A stretch of DNA of 64,000 bases from Chloroflexota bacterium (GTDB taxonomy: Bacteria > Chloroflexota > Anaerolineae > Anaerolineales > UBA4823), in NCBI GenBank assembly GCA_029265355.1, contig JAJUJL010000004.1:62001-126000 (forward strand). Direction: 5' to 3'. A program made the position numbers and the translations under genes. Below are positions 52,169 through 60,679 of the stretch, in pieces (the stretch's first letter is position 1; every line of letters starts with the position of its first letter). The notes under the pieces are model-generated. The model made no database searches, was not told where the DNA came from, and saw only the letters and a program-made list of their open reading frames with translations.

Positions 52169-53125
52169 TCAAGGACTTTTCAAGGGTCGGGTGGGCACTT
52201 CTCGCCGGAAGCGGGCATCCCTCTCCAACGTCAGGCGCAAGCCTTCTGCCAGTGAATAGCGCGGCTGGTAGCCCAGCTTTTCACGCGCCAGGGACAAATC
52301 GGCGCACATGCGCGAGACACCCGGATCGGTGCGCGGGTTGTAGATCACCTCAGCCTTGCTGTTGGCCACTTCGAGCACCAACCGCACCAGCTCGCGCACG
52401 TTGGTTTCGACTCCGCTGCCCACATTGATCACCGCATGGTTGATTCCAGGGGCCGTGGCAGCCGCCAGCATGGCACGCACCACATCATCGACGAACACGT
52501 AATCCCGGGTCTGATTCCCCTCGCCATGCACCACCAGGGTGCCGCCGCGCACCGCCTGGCGCAGAAAATTGGCTATCACCGGCGGGTGCGAAGCTGGCAG
52601 GTGCTGACCGGGTCCATACGCATTGAACACGCGCAAACTGAGGGTTTCGATTCCCCAGAGGTCGCCGATGGTGCGCACATAATATTCCGCCGCCAGCTTG
52701 GACACAGCATAGGGTGAGCGAGGGTTCGGAGAGGCAGTTTCTTTGAGCGGCTGCGCGCCCTGGTCGCCATACACCGCCCCAGACGAGATGAATACCACGC
52801 GCCGCACCCCCACATCCCGCATGGCTTCCATCAGGCTGACCGTTCCGCCCACGTTCACCGCGTTGTACTCGCGCGGATACAAGATCGACTCGGGCACCGA
52901 GACGCGCGCAGCCAGGTGGTAAACGCAATCCACATCCTGGAGCAGCGTCCACAGCTTGGGACGGTCGTTGACATCGCCGCGGGTGAAGAGCACATCTGGC
53001 GAAAGCGCCTGTGGGTCGCCGGTGGATAGATCATCCAGCCCACGCACCTGGTGACCCTCGCGCGCCAGGCGGTTCGCCAGCGCCGCTCCCAGAAATCCCG
53101 CTGCTCCAGTAATCAGAAAATTCAT
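52169..53125 (-). CDS. NAD-dependent sugar-nucleotide epimerase/dehydratase
   Basis: A 318-residue extended SDR, UDP-glucose 4-epimerase-like. The NAD-binding motif GAAGFLGAALA is at residues 7-17, the catalytic serine region is FISSGAVYGD and the YxxxK is YAVSK. It probably interconverts UDP- or dTDP-sugars for cell-surface glycans, but no glycosyltransferase is nearby. The ATG at 53125 has no ribosome site; a TATAAT lies ten bases before it, so the mRNA should have almost no leader. Confidence 0.93.
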   Translation of the reverse strand: MNFLITGAAGFLGAALANRLAREGHQVRGLDDLSTGDPQALSPDVLFTRGDVNDRPKLWTLLQDVDCVYHLAARVSVPESILYPREYNAVNVGGTVSLMEAMRDVGVRRVVFISSGAVYGDQGAQPLKETASPNPRSPYAVSKLAAEYYVRTIGDLWGIETLSLRVFNAYGPGQHLPASHPPVIANFLRQAVRGGTLVVHGEGNQTRDYVFVDDVVRAMLAAATAPGINHAVINVGSGVETNVRELVRLVLEVANSKAEVIYNPRTDPGVSRMCADLSLAREKLGYQPRYSLAEGLRLTLERDARFRREVPTRPLKSP

Positions 53126-53135
53126 CGTGGCAGGG

Positions 53136-53144
53136 ATTATAGCA
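53136..53144 (-). promoter_or_regulatory. Extended -10 promoter of the epimerase gene
   Basis: On the minus strand, TGC immediately precedes a perfect TATAAT (53136-53141). No good -35 is seen. Transcription would start about four bases before the ATG at 53125. Confidence 0.6.
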
Positions 53145-53178
53145 TGACAGCCTGGATTAGAACTCCCTAATAGCAGAA

Positions 53179-53207
53179 TTGACACACCCCTGGGCTGCGA
53201 GTATCAT
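53179..53207 (+). promoter_or_regulatory. Promoter of the HExxH protein gene, predicted leaderless
   Basis: TTGACA (53179-53184), a 17-base spacer and TATCAT (53202-53207). The ATG at 53215 lies seven bases after the -10 box, so transcription should begin at or one base before it. The track's TTG start at 53179 is the -35 box itself. Confidence 0.75.
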
Positions 53208-53214
53208 CACTGCC

Positions 53215-54528
53215 ATGCAAGCCATAAGACGTTTTATGGAACGGGCGCTGGTGCTGTTGCTGGGCGCGGCCATCCTCAGCAGCAGCGCGCTGCCCGCCGA
53301 TGAGCAGACCGCCCGCGTGCGCGCCTACACCCGCCAGATCGAGTTCGATTTTGTTGGCTGGACTCTGAATGCCCTGGAAATCAAGCTCGAGCAAGCCAGC
53401 CTACGCACACACCTTTACCTCTCGCCAGAGCAGTCCAGCCAGAAAGTGCTGGATTACCTGGATCTGGTGGGCCGCATTCAAGATGCTGAAAACCGGCTTA
53501 CGATCATTTACAGCGATCCGGCAATCACCGATCCAGACACCCTCTCTTTAAGCCTGCGTGCTGAGCTACAGGAGATGTACGCACGGCGGGATTCGCTTGG
53601 CCCACTTGCCGAGACGATCCTGCAGATGCAGCTCGGGCAAACCTTAGCCTCTTTGGGCCTGACCCTGGGCGGGCAACCTGTGCCTCCCATTTTGTATCAC
53701 AGCACCCCGTTGCCTATGGCATTGATCGTCTCGCCACGTGATATCATCCGGCAGGAGGAAAATATCTCACTGCTACCCGAATTGTCCATTGATCAGCAAT
53801 TCGAGCTGGAGGCCCAGGTTGATCGAGCGCTAAATGTATCTTCATTGGTAGTGGGCATTGGCGGCGTGGGCACCTACCCCACCATGGTGATGCAAACTAA
53901 CGATATCAACTGGCTGGCAGAGGTGGTTGCCCACGAGTGGATCCACAACTACCTGACCCTGCGCCCGCTGGGCATCAACTACATGAGCAGCCCCGAATTG
54001 CGCACCATGAACGAGACCACGGCCGCGATTGCCGGCAAGGAAATTGGCCGCGCTCTGGTGGCAGCATTTTACCCGGAACTGCTCCCTCCGCCGCCTGCCG
54101 AGCCCCAACCCGAGGCTTCGCCAAACGGTCAACCGCCGGTGTTCGACTTTCGCGCCGAGATGCGCATCACCCGCCTGGAGGTCGACCGCCTGCTGGCGGA
54201 AGGAAAAATCGAGGAGGCCGAGCGCTATATGGAAACACGGCGCGAGTTTTTCTGGGAAAACGGCTACCGCATTCGCAAGCTCAACCAGGCCTACTTTGCC
54301 TTCCATGGCGCTTATGCCGACCAGCCCGGGGGCGCAGCGGGCGAGGACCCGGTGGGTGCGGCGGTGCGCGCTCTGCGCACAAATGCGCCTTCCCTGGCTG
54401 CCTTTGTCAACCAGATCTCCTGGATGTTCTCCTACTCACAGCTACAAAAAGCCCTTGCCAGGCAGGCTCTTGGGACGATCACTGGTAAAATGGAGCCCAC
54501 ACCCTGCAGTATGGAGAGAGTATGTTGA
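53215..54528 (+). CDS. Exported HExxH putative metalloprotease
   Basis: A 437-residue protein with an N-terminal hydrophobic signal or anchor (ALVLLLGAAILSSSALPA). The motif HEWIH at residues 240-244 and a glutamate in NETTA at residue 267 fit a gluzincin-type zinc site. The region just before it is glycine-rich and followed by TMVMQTNDINWLAEVVA. A P-rich loop (LPPPPAEPQPEASPNGQPP) precedes a helical C-terminus. No known peptidase family is recognised beyond this. Its stop lies seven bases beyond the start of the selenoprotein gene, so the two overlap and are probably co-translated. Confidence 0.75.
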   Translation: MQAIRRFMERALVLLLGAAILSSSALPADEQTARVRAYTRQIEFDFVGWTLNALEIKLEQASLRTHLYLSPEQSSQKVLDYLDLVGRIQDAENRLTIIYSDPAITDPDTLSLSLRAELQEMYARRDSLGPLAETILQMQLGQTLASLGLTLGGQPVPPILYHSTPLPMALIVSPRDIIRQEENISLLPELSIDQQFELEAQVDRALNVSSLVVGIGGVGTYPTMVMQTNDINWLAEVVAHEWIHNYLTLRPLGINYMSSPELRTMNETTAAIAGKEIGRALVAAFYPELLPPPPAEPQPEASPNGQPPVFDFRAEMRITRLEVDRLLAEGKIEEAERYMETRREFFWENGYRIRKLNQAYFAFHGAYADQPGGAAGEDPVGAAVRALRTNAPSLAAFVNQISWMFSYSQLQKALARQALGTITGKMEPTPCSMERVC

Positions 54529-55775
54529 AACGCCTTTTGCTATTCATACCCTGGCTGGCGCTGGCCGCCTGCAGCAGCTCGCCAACACAGCTACCCCTCG
54601 CGCAGCCCACCACGCCCGCCCCGGCTGCAACCGAGACCAGCGCACCAGTAGCCAGTGCAGGGCGGACGGTTGGGTGTACTGTGGAAAGCCCTCGCCCCAC
54701 TCCCGGCCCCACCGAGCAGTCTGTGTTTCCCTTCCCAGGCGCCTCCGATTGGGTGAAAGGGCCAGAGACTGCAGCCATCACGATTTTAGAATACAGCGAC
54801 TTCCAGTGACCGGGCTGTGGCGCACTTGCTCCCGTGATGGCGCAAATCCTGAAACAGTATCCTGAAGATGTCCGCCTGGTCTACCGTCACTTCCCCCTGG
54901 CCAGCATCCACGATAAGGCGCTGTTAGCCACGCAGGCCTCCGAGGCCGCCGGCAAGCAGGGCAAATTCTGGGAACTGCACGACCTGCTCTTCGAACGCCA
55001 GGCTGAATGGAAAGACGATGCCCTCGAAGACTTTGAAAGCTGGCTGGTCGCGCGCGCTGAAGAGCTGGGGTTGGACACCAACCGTTTCCAGAGCGACATG
55101 AACAGCGAAGCGCTGGTCGCCCTGGCGCAGCAATCCTGGGAACGCGGGCAGGAGATCGGCATGCCGGGCACACCCTTCCTGCTGATCGACTACCAGATCT
55201 GGCCCAACAACCTGCCCATGACCGTCGGCAACATCGCTGCAGTGATCGAGCTCAAGCTGCTGGAGCGGCGCCAGTTCACCGCCTGCCCGCCGATGACCAT
55301 CGACGCATCCAAAGAGTATATCGCCACGCTCAAAACCGAAAAAGGCGATATTCGCATCGCGTTGTTCCCTGATAAAGCCCCCATCACCGTCAACAGCTTC
55401 GTTTTCCTGGCTCGCAACGGCTGGTATGATCACATCACTTTCCACCGGGTGTTGCCCGGGATCGTGGCGCAAACCGGCGACCCCAGCGGAACCGGCTTCG
55501 GCGGGCCCGGATATGCCTTCATCAATGAAAATGCCGAGATGAAATTCGATCGAGAGGGATTGGTCGCCATGGCAAATTCCGGTCCAGATACCAACGGCAG
55601 CCAGTTCTTCTTCACTTATGGAGCTGCACCTCAGTGGGATGGCGGTTATACCATCTTTGGCGAAGTCATTTCCGGTATGGAGGTGATCCGTAAATTAGCG
55701 GCGCGCGATCCCTCCCGCACCCTGGACTTGCCGCCCGGAGACAAGATCCTGAGCGTCTCCATCGAGGAACGGTAG
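54522..55775 (+). CDS. Predicted selenoprotein: DsbA-like thioredoxin domain fused to cyclophilin-type peptidyl-prolyl isomerase
   Basis: The track shows two ORFs (54522-54809 and 54834-55775), but they are one reading frame interrupted only by TGA at 54807. Read through, the 417-residue protein has a lipobox (ALAAC), a P/T-rich spacer and the DsbA-type active site EYSDFQ-U-PGC, where the TGA codon (residue 96) occupies the first Cys of CxxC. The fold continues with VRLVYRHFPL and the cis-proline GMPGTPFLL. From about residue 263 there is a complete cyclophilin domain (FHRVLPGIVAQTGDP, NGSQFFFTYG). It would handle disulfide exchange and proline isomerisation of exported proteins. A plausible SECIS follows the TGA. 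A nonsense mutation is the alternative. Confidence 0.85.
54826..54845 (+). promoter_or_regulatory. Candidate bacterial SECIS element
   Basis: Hairpin TTGC-T-CC / GG-C-GCAA with one internal mismatch and a six-base loop CGTGAT, beginning 17 bases after the TGA codon, loop 24 bases after it. A G at the second loop position and this distance agree with known bacterial SECIS elements read by SelB. Confidence 0.65.
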
Positions 55776-55780
55776 AAGCG

Positions 55781-57007
55781 GTGAAACCCTTCCATTGGTA
55801 CAGCGCCGTGCAGTTTGGGCTTTCCGCTCTGGCAGTCATCATCATCGAAGGACTGGCGCTCTTGTTGGTGTTGGCCGGCTTGGGTAACATCTTGCGCGGC
55901 GCTGAAGCCCGCGCAGCCATTCCATTGTTCATGCTGGCGGCCAGCCTGGGAGTGGCGGGCTTGCTGGCGCTGCCTTCCGCCGGTTACGCCCTGGCGCGCC
56001 TGCTGGGATATCCAGCCTGGCGCTGGTCAGCAATTTTGACCCGCCCTCGTTGGGCGCTGGTGATCCTGGCTCTGCCGTTGATCATTTTGGGTGGCTATTG
56101 GATCTCTCGGCAGGAGGCACCGCTGCTGCTGGTGCTGCCTTTGCTGCAGCCTCTCGCAGTCAGTATACCGCTGGTGTGGATCTGCGCGGTCAGCCTGCGC
56201 GGCCTGCCCTTGGGGTCGCCACAGCGCGCCTGGGGCGTGATTGCCAGCGGCGCGGTGTTGGGACCTCTATTGATCTTTTTTTTGGAGGTTATCGCTTTTA
56301 TCCTCGCAGTGGGGATCTGGTCGTTCGCTGCTGCTTCCCAGCCGCAAATGACCCAGGATATCCTCTCCCTGAGCCAGCGCCTGAACGCCGCACCGCTGGA
56401 CGCACAAGCCATGCAGGAGATTTTGCTACCTTACCTCAGCCAGCCGACAGTGATTTTTTCGATCACGGTATTTGTCGCTGTGGTGATCCCCCTGCTCGAG
56501 GAGCTGGTCAAGCCCATCGGCCTGTGGCTGTTAGCTGGGCGCTCCATGAGCCCTGCCCTGGGGTTTACTGCCGGTGCGCTCAGCGGCGCCGGCTTCGCTC
56601 TGGTGGAGAGCCTGGGATTTACCAGCTCAGCAGAAGACTGGGCTGTTCTGGTATTTCTGCGCATCGGCACCGGTTTTGTGCACATTGCCGCCTCGGCCCT
56701 CGTGGGATGGGGGTTGGGAGCGGCCTGGAGCGAGGGGCGATACCTGCACCTGGGCCTGGCTTATCTGAGTGCAGTGGCTTTGCACGGACTGTGGAATGGC
56801 CTCAGCATACTCTCTGCAGTGGGATCATTCTTAAGTCACTCATCATCCCTGATACCCGGCATCCCGTGGCTGGAGGCGAACCACCTGGCTTTTGCCGGCA
56901 TGGCGCTGCTCTCAAGCGTCGGTTTTGGCGTGCTGCTGTGGGGTAATCACCGGCTACGCAACGCTGCGCCTGACAGAGCCGTAATCACTCAGCCCGAAAC
57001 GCTGTAG
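55781..57007 (+). CDS. PrsW-like intramembrane metalloprotease
   Basis: A 408-residue protein with about nine or ten transmembrane helices. The PrsW/CPBP-type catalytic elements are in the C-terminal half: EELVKPIG, then FALVESLGF, FVHIAASALVG and a final LHGLWNG. These glutamates and histidines would form the membrane-embedded zinc site that cleaves anti-sigma factors or other membrane proteins. It starts with GTG six bases after the selenoprotein stop, so the two are in one operon. Target unknown. Confidence 0.88.
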   Translation: MKPFHWYSAVQFGLSALAVIIIEGLALLLVLAGLGNILRGAEARAAIPLFMLAASLGVAGLLALPSAGYALARLLGYPAWRWSAILTRPRWALVILALPLIILGGYWISRQEAPLLLVLPLLQPLAVSIPLVWICAVSLRGLPLGSPQRAWGVIASGAVLGPLLIFFLEVIAFILAVGIWSFAAASQPQMTQDILSLSQRLNAAPLDAQAMQEILLPYLSQPTVIFSITVFVAVVIPLLEELVKPIGLWLLAGRSMSPALGFTAGALSGAGFALVESLGFTSSAEDWAVLVFLRIGTGFVHIAASALVGWGLGAAWSEGRYLHLGLAYLSAVALHGLWNGLSILSAVGSFLSHSSSLIPGIPWLEANHLAFAGMALLSSVGFGVLLWGNHRLRNAAPDRAVITQPETL

Positions 57008-57126
57008 TATAATGCCGCAATGCCTGCAGGCCTGCACTTCCTGCCAGCAGGTAAATTCAGGAGGCTGCACGCACAAGCCACAGCGCCTTTCCGCTACCGG
57101 TGCAAGCCTCGAAGAGGAATGTCTGC

Positions 57127-57783
57127 ATGCTTGATTTGGTTGGCAACTTCATAGACCTGTTTCTACACCTGGATGAGCATTTAAACACCGTCATCCAAAC
57201 CTATGGCACTTGGACCTATCTGCTGTTGTTCGTGATCATTTTCATGGAGACCGGCTTGGTGGTCACGCCCTTCCTGCCCGGCGATTCGCTCCTGTTTGCC
57301 GCTGGCACCTTCGCCGGGTTGGGTTCATTGAATCCGGCGCTACTTTTTGTGCTGCTCAGCGCAGCAGCCATCATCGGCGACACAGTCAATTACTGGATCG
57401 GGCATTACATCGGGCCGCGCGCCTTCAGCGGCGAGGTGCGTTTCCTAAAAAAGGAGTATCTGGATCGCACCCATGAATTCTACGAGCGCCACGGCGGTAA
57501 GACGATCATCCTGGCGCGTTTCGTGCCGATCGTGCGCACCTTTGCCCCCTTCGTCGCTGGCATCGGCGCCATGTCTTACGGCCGCTTTATCGCCTATAAC
57601 TTTTTTGGCGGCGTCCTGTGGGTGGCGCTGTTCACCTTTGGCGGCTATTTCTTCGGCAATCTGAAATTCGTACAGGATAATTTCAGCCTGGTAGTGCTGG
57701 CAATCATCTTCATCTCTGTGCTGCCCGCAGTGTATGAATTCCTGCGCGAACGCGCTCGCCTGTCACGGCAGGCTGAAGCTTAA
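57127..57783 (+). CDS. DedA family membrane protein
   Basis: A 218-residue integral membrane protein, probably involved in lipid scrambling or undecaprenyl-phosphate recycling as shown for related DedA/UptA proteins. Motifs [18 protein letters not shown] and [27 protein letters not shown] are diagnostic. The ATG at 57127 is supported by GAGGAA. It is followed by a clear terminator. Confidence 0.93.
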   Translation: MLDLVGNFIDLFLHLDEHLNTVIQTYGTWTYLLLFVIIFMETGLVVTPFLPGDSLLFAAGTFAGLGSLNPALLFVLLSAAAIIGDTVNYWIGHYIGPRAFSGEVRFLKKEYLDRTHEFYERHGGKTIILARFVPIVRTFAPFVAGIGAMSYGRFIAYNFFGGVLWVALFTFGGYFFGNLKFVQDNFSLVVLAIIFISVLPAVYEFLRERARLSRQAEA

Positions 57784-57801
57784 TACCGAGACGCTCTCGA
57801 A

Positions 57802-57834
57802 AGCTCGGGGTTTCAGCCCCGAGCTTTTATTTTT
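57802..57834 (+). terminator. Rho-independent terminator after the DedA gene
   Basis: Nine-base-pair stem AGCTCGGGG/CCCCGAGCT with a six-base loop, followed by TTTATTTTT. Confidence 0.9.
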
Positions 57835-57950
57835 AGCGACAAATGTAACCCATTTCAGTCACAATCATCACTTGCCCAATGGCGTTGATTCTTGTAAGGT
57901 ATAGGGAAATACAAGCTCTTATTTTCTTAGATCCCAAGAAAGGTGCGCGG

Positions 57951-58928
57951 ATGGCAGAGCACAAGTCCCCGCTCGATTGGTTGGTGAAGCCTTCCACTCG
58001 CAAATTCCGGGCAGAAGGCAAACGCACTGACGGTTACTCTTTTTTCGACTGGCTGCACGGCTACGTGTATGGGCGCTGGCCTTACCTGTACATTGCGATT
58101 GGCGTCGGTGAGCACCCGCTGGCGAAGCTCATTGCCAGGCTGTACAGCTTCTACCGCAAGCTGCACCCATCCTCATCTGACCCAAGCCCCAAACGCCGCC
58201 CACCTTACCAGCTTGATCCTGCCGTGCCCACCCAGACGACCGCCGACGGCTACCACGGCAAGGTGGTTACGCTGGAAGCCGCCACCCAACTGGTGACGAT
58301 CAATGAGCCCATCCGCCTGCCCGACCTGGAACAGGTCATCCCCTACGTGCGCGCCCGCGATATCGTGCTGCAAAACCCAGACCACATTGTTGCCCTGGAA
58401 TGCCCGTGTCGCTCGGCGCGCCAGAATCCCTGCCTGCCGATGGATGTGTGCCTGGTGGTCGGCGAGCCCTTCGCCAGCTTCGTCGCCGAGCACCACCCCG
58501 AGAAAATTCGCTGGATCAGTTCCGCAGAAGCGGTGGACATCCTCAAAGCTGAGGAAGAGCGCGGCCATGTGCACCACGCTTTCTTCAAAGATGCCATGTT
58601 GGGGCGTTTCTATGCCATCTGCAACTGTTGTTCCTGCTGCTGCGGCGCGATGCACGCCCACCAGACCGGTACGCCCATGCTGGCCTCTTCGGGCTATGTC
58701 TCCCAGGTAGATGAGAGCCTGTGCATCGGCTGCGAAACTTGCGCCAGTGTCTGCCAGTTTGGCGCCATCCGCGTGGCGAATTACATTTCACAGGTCGATG
58801 AGCAATTGTGCATGGGCTGCGGGGCATGCGTTTCGCACTGCGAGCAAGAGGCCCTCAGCCTGCGGCGCGCCCCTGAGAAGGGCGAGCCGCTGGAGATCAT
58901 CCGCCTGCTGGAGCAAGCCGCGCGGTAG
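57951..58928 (+). CDS. Fe-S protein with two ferredoxin-type clusters and two further Cys clusters
   Basis: A 325-residue soluble protein. The ATG at 57951 with AAGG upstream is preferred to the track start. Four cysteine groups are seen: CPCRSARQNPCLPMDVC near residue 150, CNCCSCCCGAMHAH near residue 224, and two C-terminal ferredoxin motifs (CIGCETCASVCQ and CMGCGACVSHCEQ). The last two should hold [4Fe-4S] clusters. A preceding LHGYVYGRWPYLYI segment is amphipathic and may touch the membrane. I do not know a named family; it may be an electron-transfer subunit without its partner. It is monocistronic. Confidence 0.8.
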   Translation: MAEHKSPLDWLVKPSTRKFRAEGKRTDGYSFFDWLHGYVYGRWPYLYIAIGVGEHPLAKLIARLYSFYRKLHPSSSDPSPKRRPPYQLDPAVPTQTTADGYHGKVVTLEAATQLVTINEPIRLPDLEQVIPYVRARDIVLQNPDHIVALECPCRSARQNPCLPMDVCLVVGEPFASFVAEHHPEKIRWISSAEAVDILKAEEERGHVHHAFFKDAMLGRFYAICNCCSCCCGAMHAHQTGTPMLASSGYVSQVDESLCIGCETCASVCQFGAIRVANYISQVDEQLCMGCGACVSHCEQEALSLRRAPEKGEPLEIIRLLEQAAR

Positions 58929-59290
58929 GCTCCGGTCAGGGACAGTTCACACCTTGCCCACCGGAGACGATTGATCGAATCGCCAGCTTTTTTCTGGAAC
59001 GACCACTTTGGGTATGCCACTTTGTGATAATATTTTGCAAACCTCAACTTAATTCTCTTGCGAGAAAGATGACGATGATCCACTATTACCGCCACACCTG
59101 AATGCAGCGCTCGAGCGCAGTGTTGCGCTCGATGGGGTTGCTGTGCGCATCCTGGCGTGGCAGAGTTCGGATCGCGTCCTGAGCGTTCGACCAGCCTTCT
59201 GAACCGCCGTTGGTATGCGCCAACGGCGGTCTTTTTAATTTGGCAATTGCGCCTGCACCAGGCGTATAAACCATCTTACAGGAGGCTGAT
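58929..59290 (+). promoter_or_regulatory. Structured leader of the YedF-like/ECF operon with terminator
   Basis: A 360-base non-coding stretch. An AT-rich -10-like GATAAT preceded by TGT lies near 59026-59031. Downstream, a perfect nine-base-pair hairpin TCGAGCGCA-GTGT-TGCGCTCGA (59111-59132) and further GC-rich segments lead to an 11-base-pair terminator at 59203-59230 with a T-tract. The terminator is 60 bases before the first gene, which starts with an AGGAGG site. The arrangement is that of an attenuator or riboswitch. I could not match it to T-box, TPP, cobalamin, preQ1 or molybdenum-cofactor consensus elements, and no selC tRNA is visible. Confidence 0.5.
59203..59236 (+). terminator. 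Terminator inside the ECF operon leader
   Basis: Stem ACCGCCGTTGG/CCAACGGCGGT (11 bp, loop TATGCG), followed by CTTTTTAATTT. It is upstream of, not downstream of, a gene, which implies conditional termination. Confidence 0.85.
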
Positions 59291-59641
59291 ATGCTCGTAC
59301 CCGATTCCGAAACCGTTCTTCTCATTACCCGCAATGGCATGGGGGATGCCGAGCCAGACCTGCAGCAAAAGCTGATCACAACTTATTTGAGACTGCTGGA
59401 TGAAAACAACATCCTTCCAGCGGTGATCTGCTTTTATGCCAATGGCGTGCGCCTGGTGGTCGAAGGCTCGCCAGTAATCGACACGCTGAAGTCGTTGGAG
59501 GCCAAGGGTGTGCGCCTGGTGCTATGCAGCACCTGCTTGGGCTACTATCATCTGACCGACCAGGTGCAGGTGGGCATTGTGGGCGGCATGACCGATATTC
59601 TCGAAGCCCAGCGCCGCGCCGGCAAAGTGATCTCGCTCTAG
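59291..59641 (+). CDS. DsrE-fold protein resembling the C-terminal domain of YedF (selenium metabolism)
   Basis: A 116-residue protein. The segment CSTCLGYYHLTDQVQVGIVGGMTDI near residues 77-101 matches the CGTCLxYF...VGxVxNMxxI pattern of the YedF C-terminal domain. YedF proteins co-occur with selenium use, and their exact role is unproven. The N-terminal TusA-like domain of full YedF is absent. AGGAGG precedes the ATG. It heads an operon with the PPC-domain gene and the ECF transporter, and lies 3.5 kb from the predicted selenoprotein gene. Confidence 0.75.
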   Translation: MLVPDSETVLLITRNGMGDAEPDLQQKLITTYLRLLDENNILPAVICFYANGVRLVVEGSPVIDTLKSLEAKGVRLVLCSTCLGYYHLTDQVQVGIVGGMTDILEAQRRAGKVISL

Positions 59642-59650
59642 AAGCCGCCT

Positions 59651-60049
59651 ATGAAAACCTATGCCCTGCGCCTGCGGCCTGGAGAAGACCCCAAAGCCGC
59701 CCTGGATAACTTTGCCCAGGCACTGCAACTTTCAGCGGCCTGCGTGCTGACCTGTGTGGGCAGCCTGCGCAAGGCTGTGCTGCGCTTTGCCAACCAGGAA
59801 CAGGCTGTCATATTGGCAGGACACTTCGAGATCGTCTCGCTGACCGGTGTGTTTTCGATCCACGGCGGCCATTACCATATTGCCATTTCGGATGGCGAAG
59901 GCCGCACCTATGGCGCTCACCTGATGAATGGCAGCGAAGTGTACACCACGGCCGAGATCGTCCTGGCCAGCCTGGAAGGCTATCAATTCTTACGTTCTTT
60001 CGATCCTCAGACCGGGTACCCGGAGTTGGACATCCAAACCAATCCATAG
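59651..60049 (+). CDS. PPC/DUF296 domain protein
   Basis: A 132-residue single-domain protein of the plant-and-prokaryote-conserved (PPC) family. The beta-rich core includes ALRLRPGEDPKAALDNFAQ, FEIVSLTGVFSIHGGHYHIAISD and GAHLMNGSEVYTTAEIVL. The domain forms trimers; its biochemical role in bacteria is not established, and the AT-hook of plant versions is absent. It follows the YedF-like gene by nine bases and precedes the ECF S component by 19. Confidence 0.88.
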   Translation: MKTYALRLRPGEDPKAALDNFAQALQLSAACVLTCVGSLRKAVLRFANQEQAVILAGHFEIVSLTGVFSIHGGHYHIAISDGEGRTYGAHLMNGSEVYTTAEIVLASLEGYQFLRSFDPQTGYPELDIQTNP

Positions 60050-60068
60050 ACTAGAAAGGAATACTCGC

Positions 60069-60665
60069 ATGTCGCTCAATGAACAACTCAAGAAAGATTT
60101 TTCTACCCTCACCCTGGCCTTGATGGCCGTTGCCATCGTGCTCAATATCGTTCTGGGCCAGCTCGTTTCCCTGCTCAAGCTGCCAATCTTCCTGGATTCA
60201 ATCGGCACCGTGCTGGTGGCTTTGCTGGCCGGCCCCTGGGCTGGCGGGCTGACTGGCTTGCTGACCAACCTGATCTGGGGCCTGATCAGCGATCCGGTGG
60301 CCGTCGCCTTTGCCCCAGTGGCGATGATCATCGGTATCGTAGCCGGATTATGCGCCAAATATGGCCTGTTCAAGAAGTGGTGGCAGGCTATCCTCAGCGG
60401 CGCCATCATCACCGTAGCGCTTTCATTTGTCGCTATCCCGATTCGCGTCTATATGTTCGGCGGCGTGACCGGCAGCGGCGCAGATTTTGTGGTCGCTTAC
60501 CTGCTGGCCACTGGCAAAGACCTGTTCAGCGCCGTGCTGATCACCGTGATCTCCAACAACCTGATCGACAAAGTGGTCACTGCTTTGCTGGCCTGGGGCA
60601 TCGTCAAGGGTCTGCATCAGCGCTTCACTGCGCGTTTCCCACGCGCCAGCGCTGTGACGGAGTAA
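60069..60665 (+). CDS. ECF transporter S component
   Basis: A 198-residue membrane protein with about six helices, the substrate-binding subunit of an energy-coupling-factor importer. LPIFLDSIGTVLVALLAGPWAGGLTGLLTNLIWG is a common S-component signature. The ATG at 60069 with AAAGGA upstream is preferred to the long track ORF. It is followed directly by T and two A components, so this is a dedicated (group I) system. The vitamin or other substrate cannot be read from sequence. Confidence 0.88.
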   Translation: MSLNEQLKKDFSTLTLALMAVAIVLNIVLGQLVSLLKLPIFLDSIGTVLVALLAGPWAGGLTGLLTNLIWGLISDPVAVAFAPVAMIIGIVAGLCAKYGLFKKWWQAILSGAIITVALSFVAIPIRVYMFGGVTGSGADFVVAYLLATGKDLFSAVLITVISNNLIDKVVTALLAWGIVKGLHQRFTARFPRASAVTE

Positions 60666-60679
60666 AGCACCCCTTGTTC

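Noticed and set aside
54834-55775. Separate gene starting after the TGA at 54807
   Set aside because: It lacks a ribosome site and would start in the middle of a thioredoxin fold, missing the first strand and active-site residue; read-through as Sec explains the structure better.
59150-59236. Second T-box riboswitch before the YedF-like gene
   Set aside because: A terminator and TGGC are present, but the conserved T-box core (GGTGGNACC) and Stem I motifs are missing.
58929-59290. Possible selC (tRNA-Sec) gene near the selenium-related genes
   Set aside because: No TCA anticodon loop with flanking stem, no matching acceptor stem and no T-arm in the right order on either strand.
59086-59379. 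Minus-strand 97-codon ORF across the ECF operon leader
   Set aside because: It overlaps the terminator and the start of the YedF-like gene, has no ribosome site and shows no domain.
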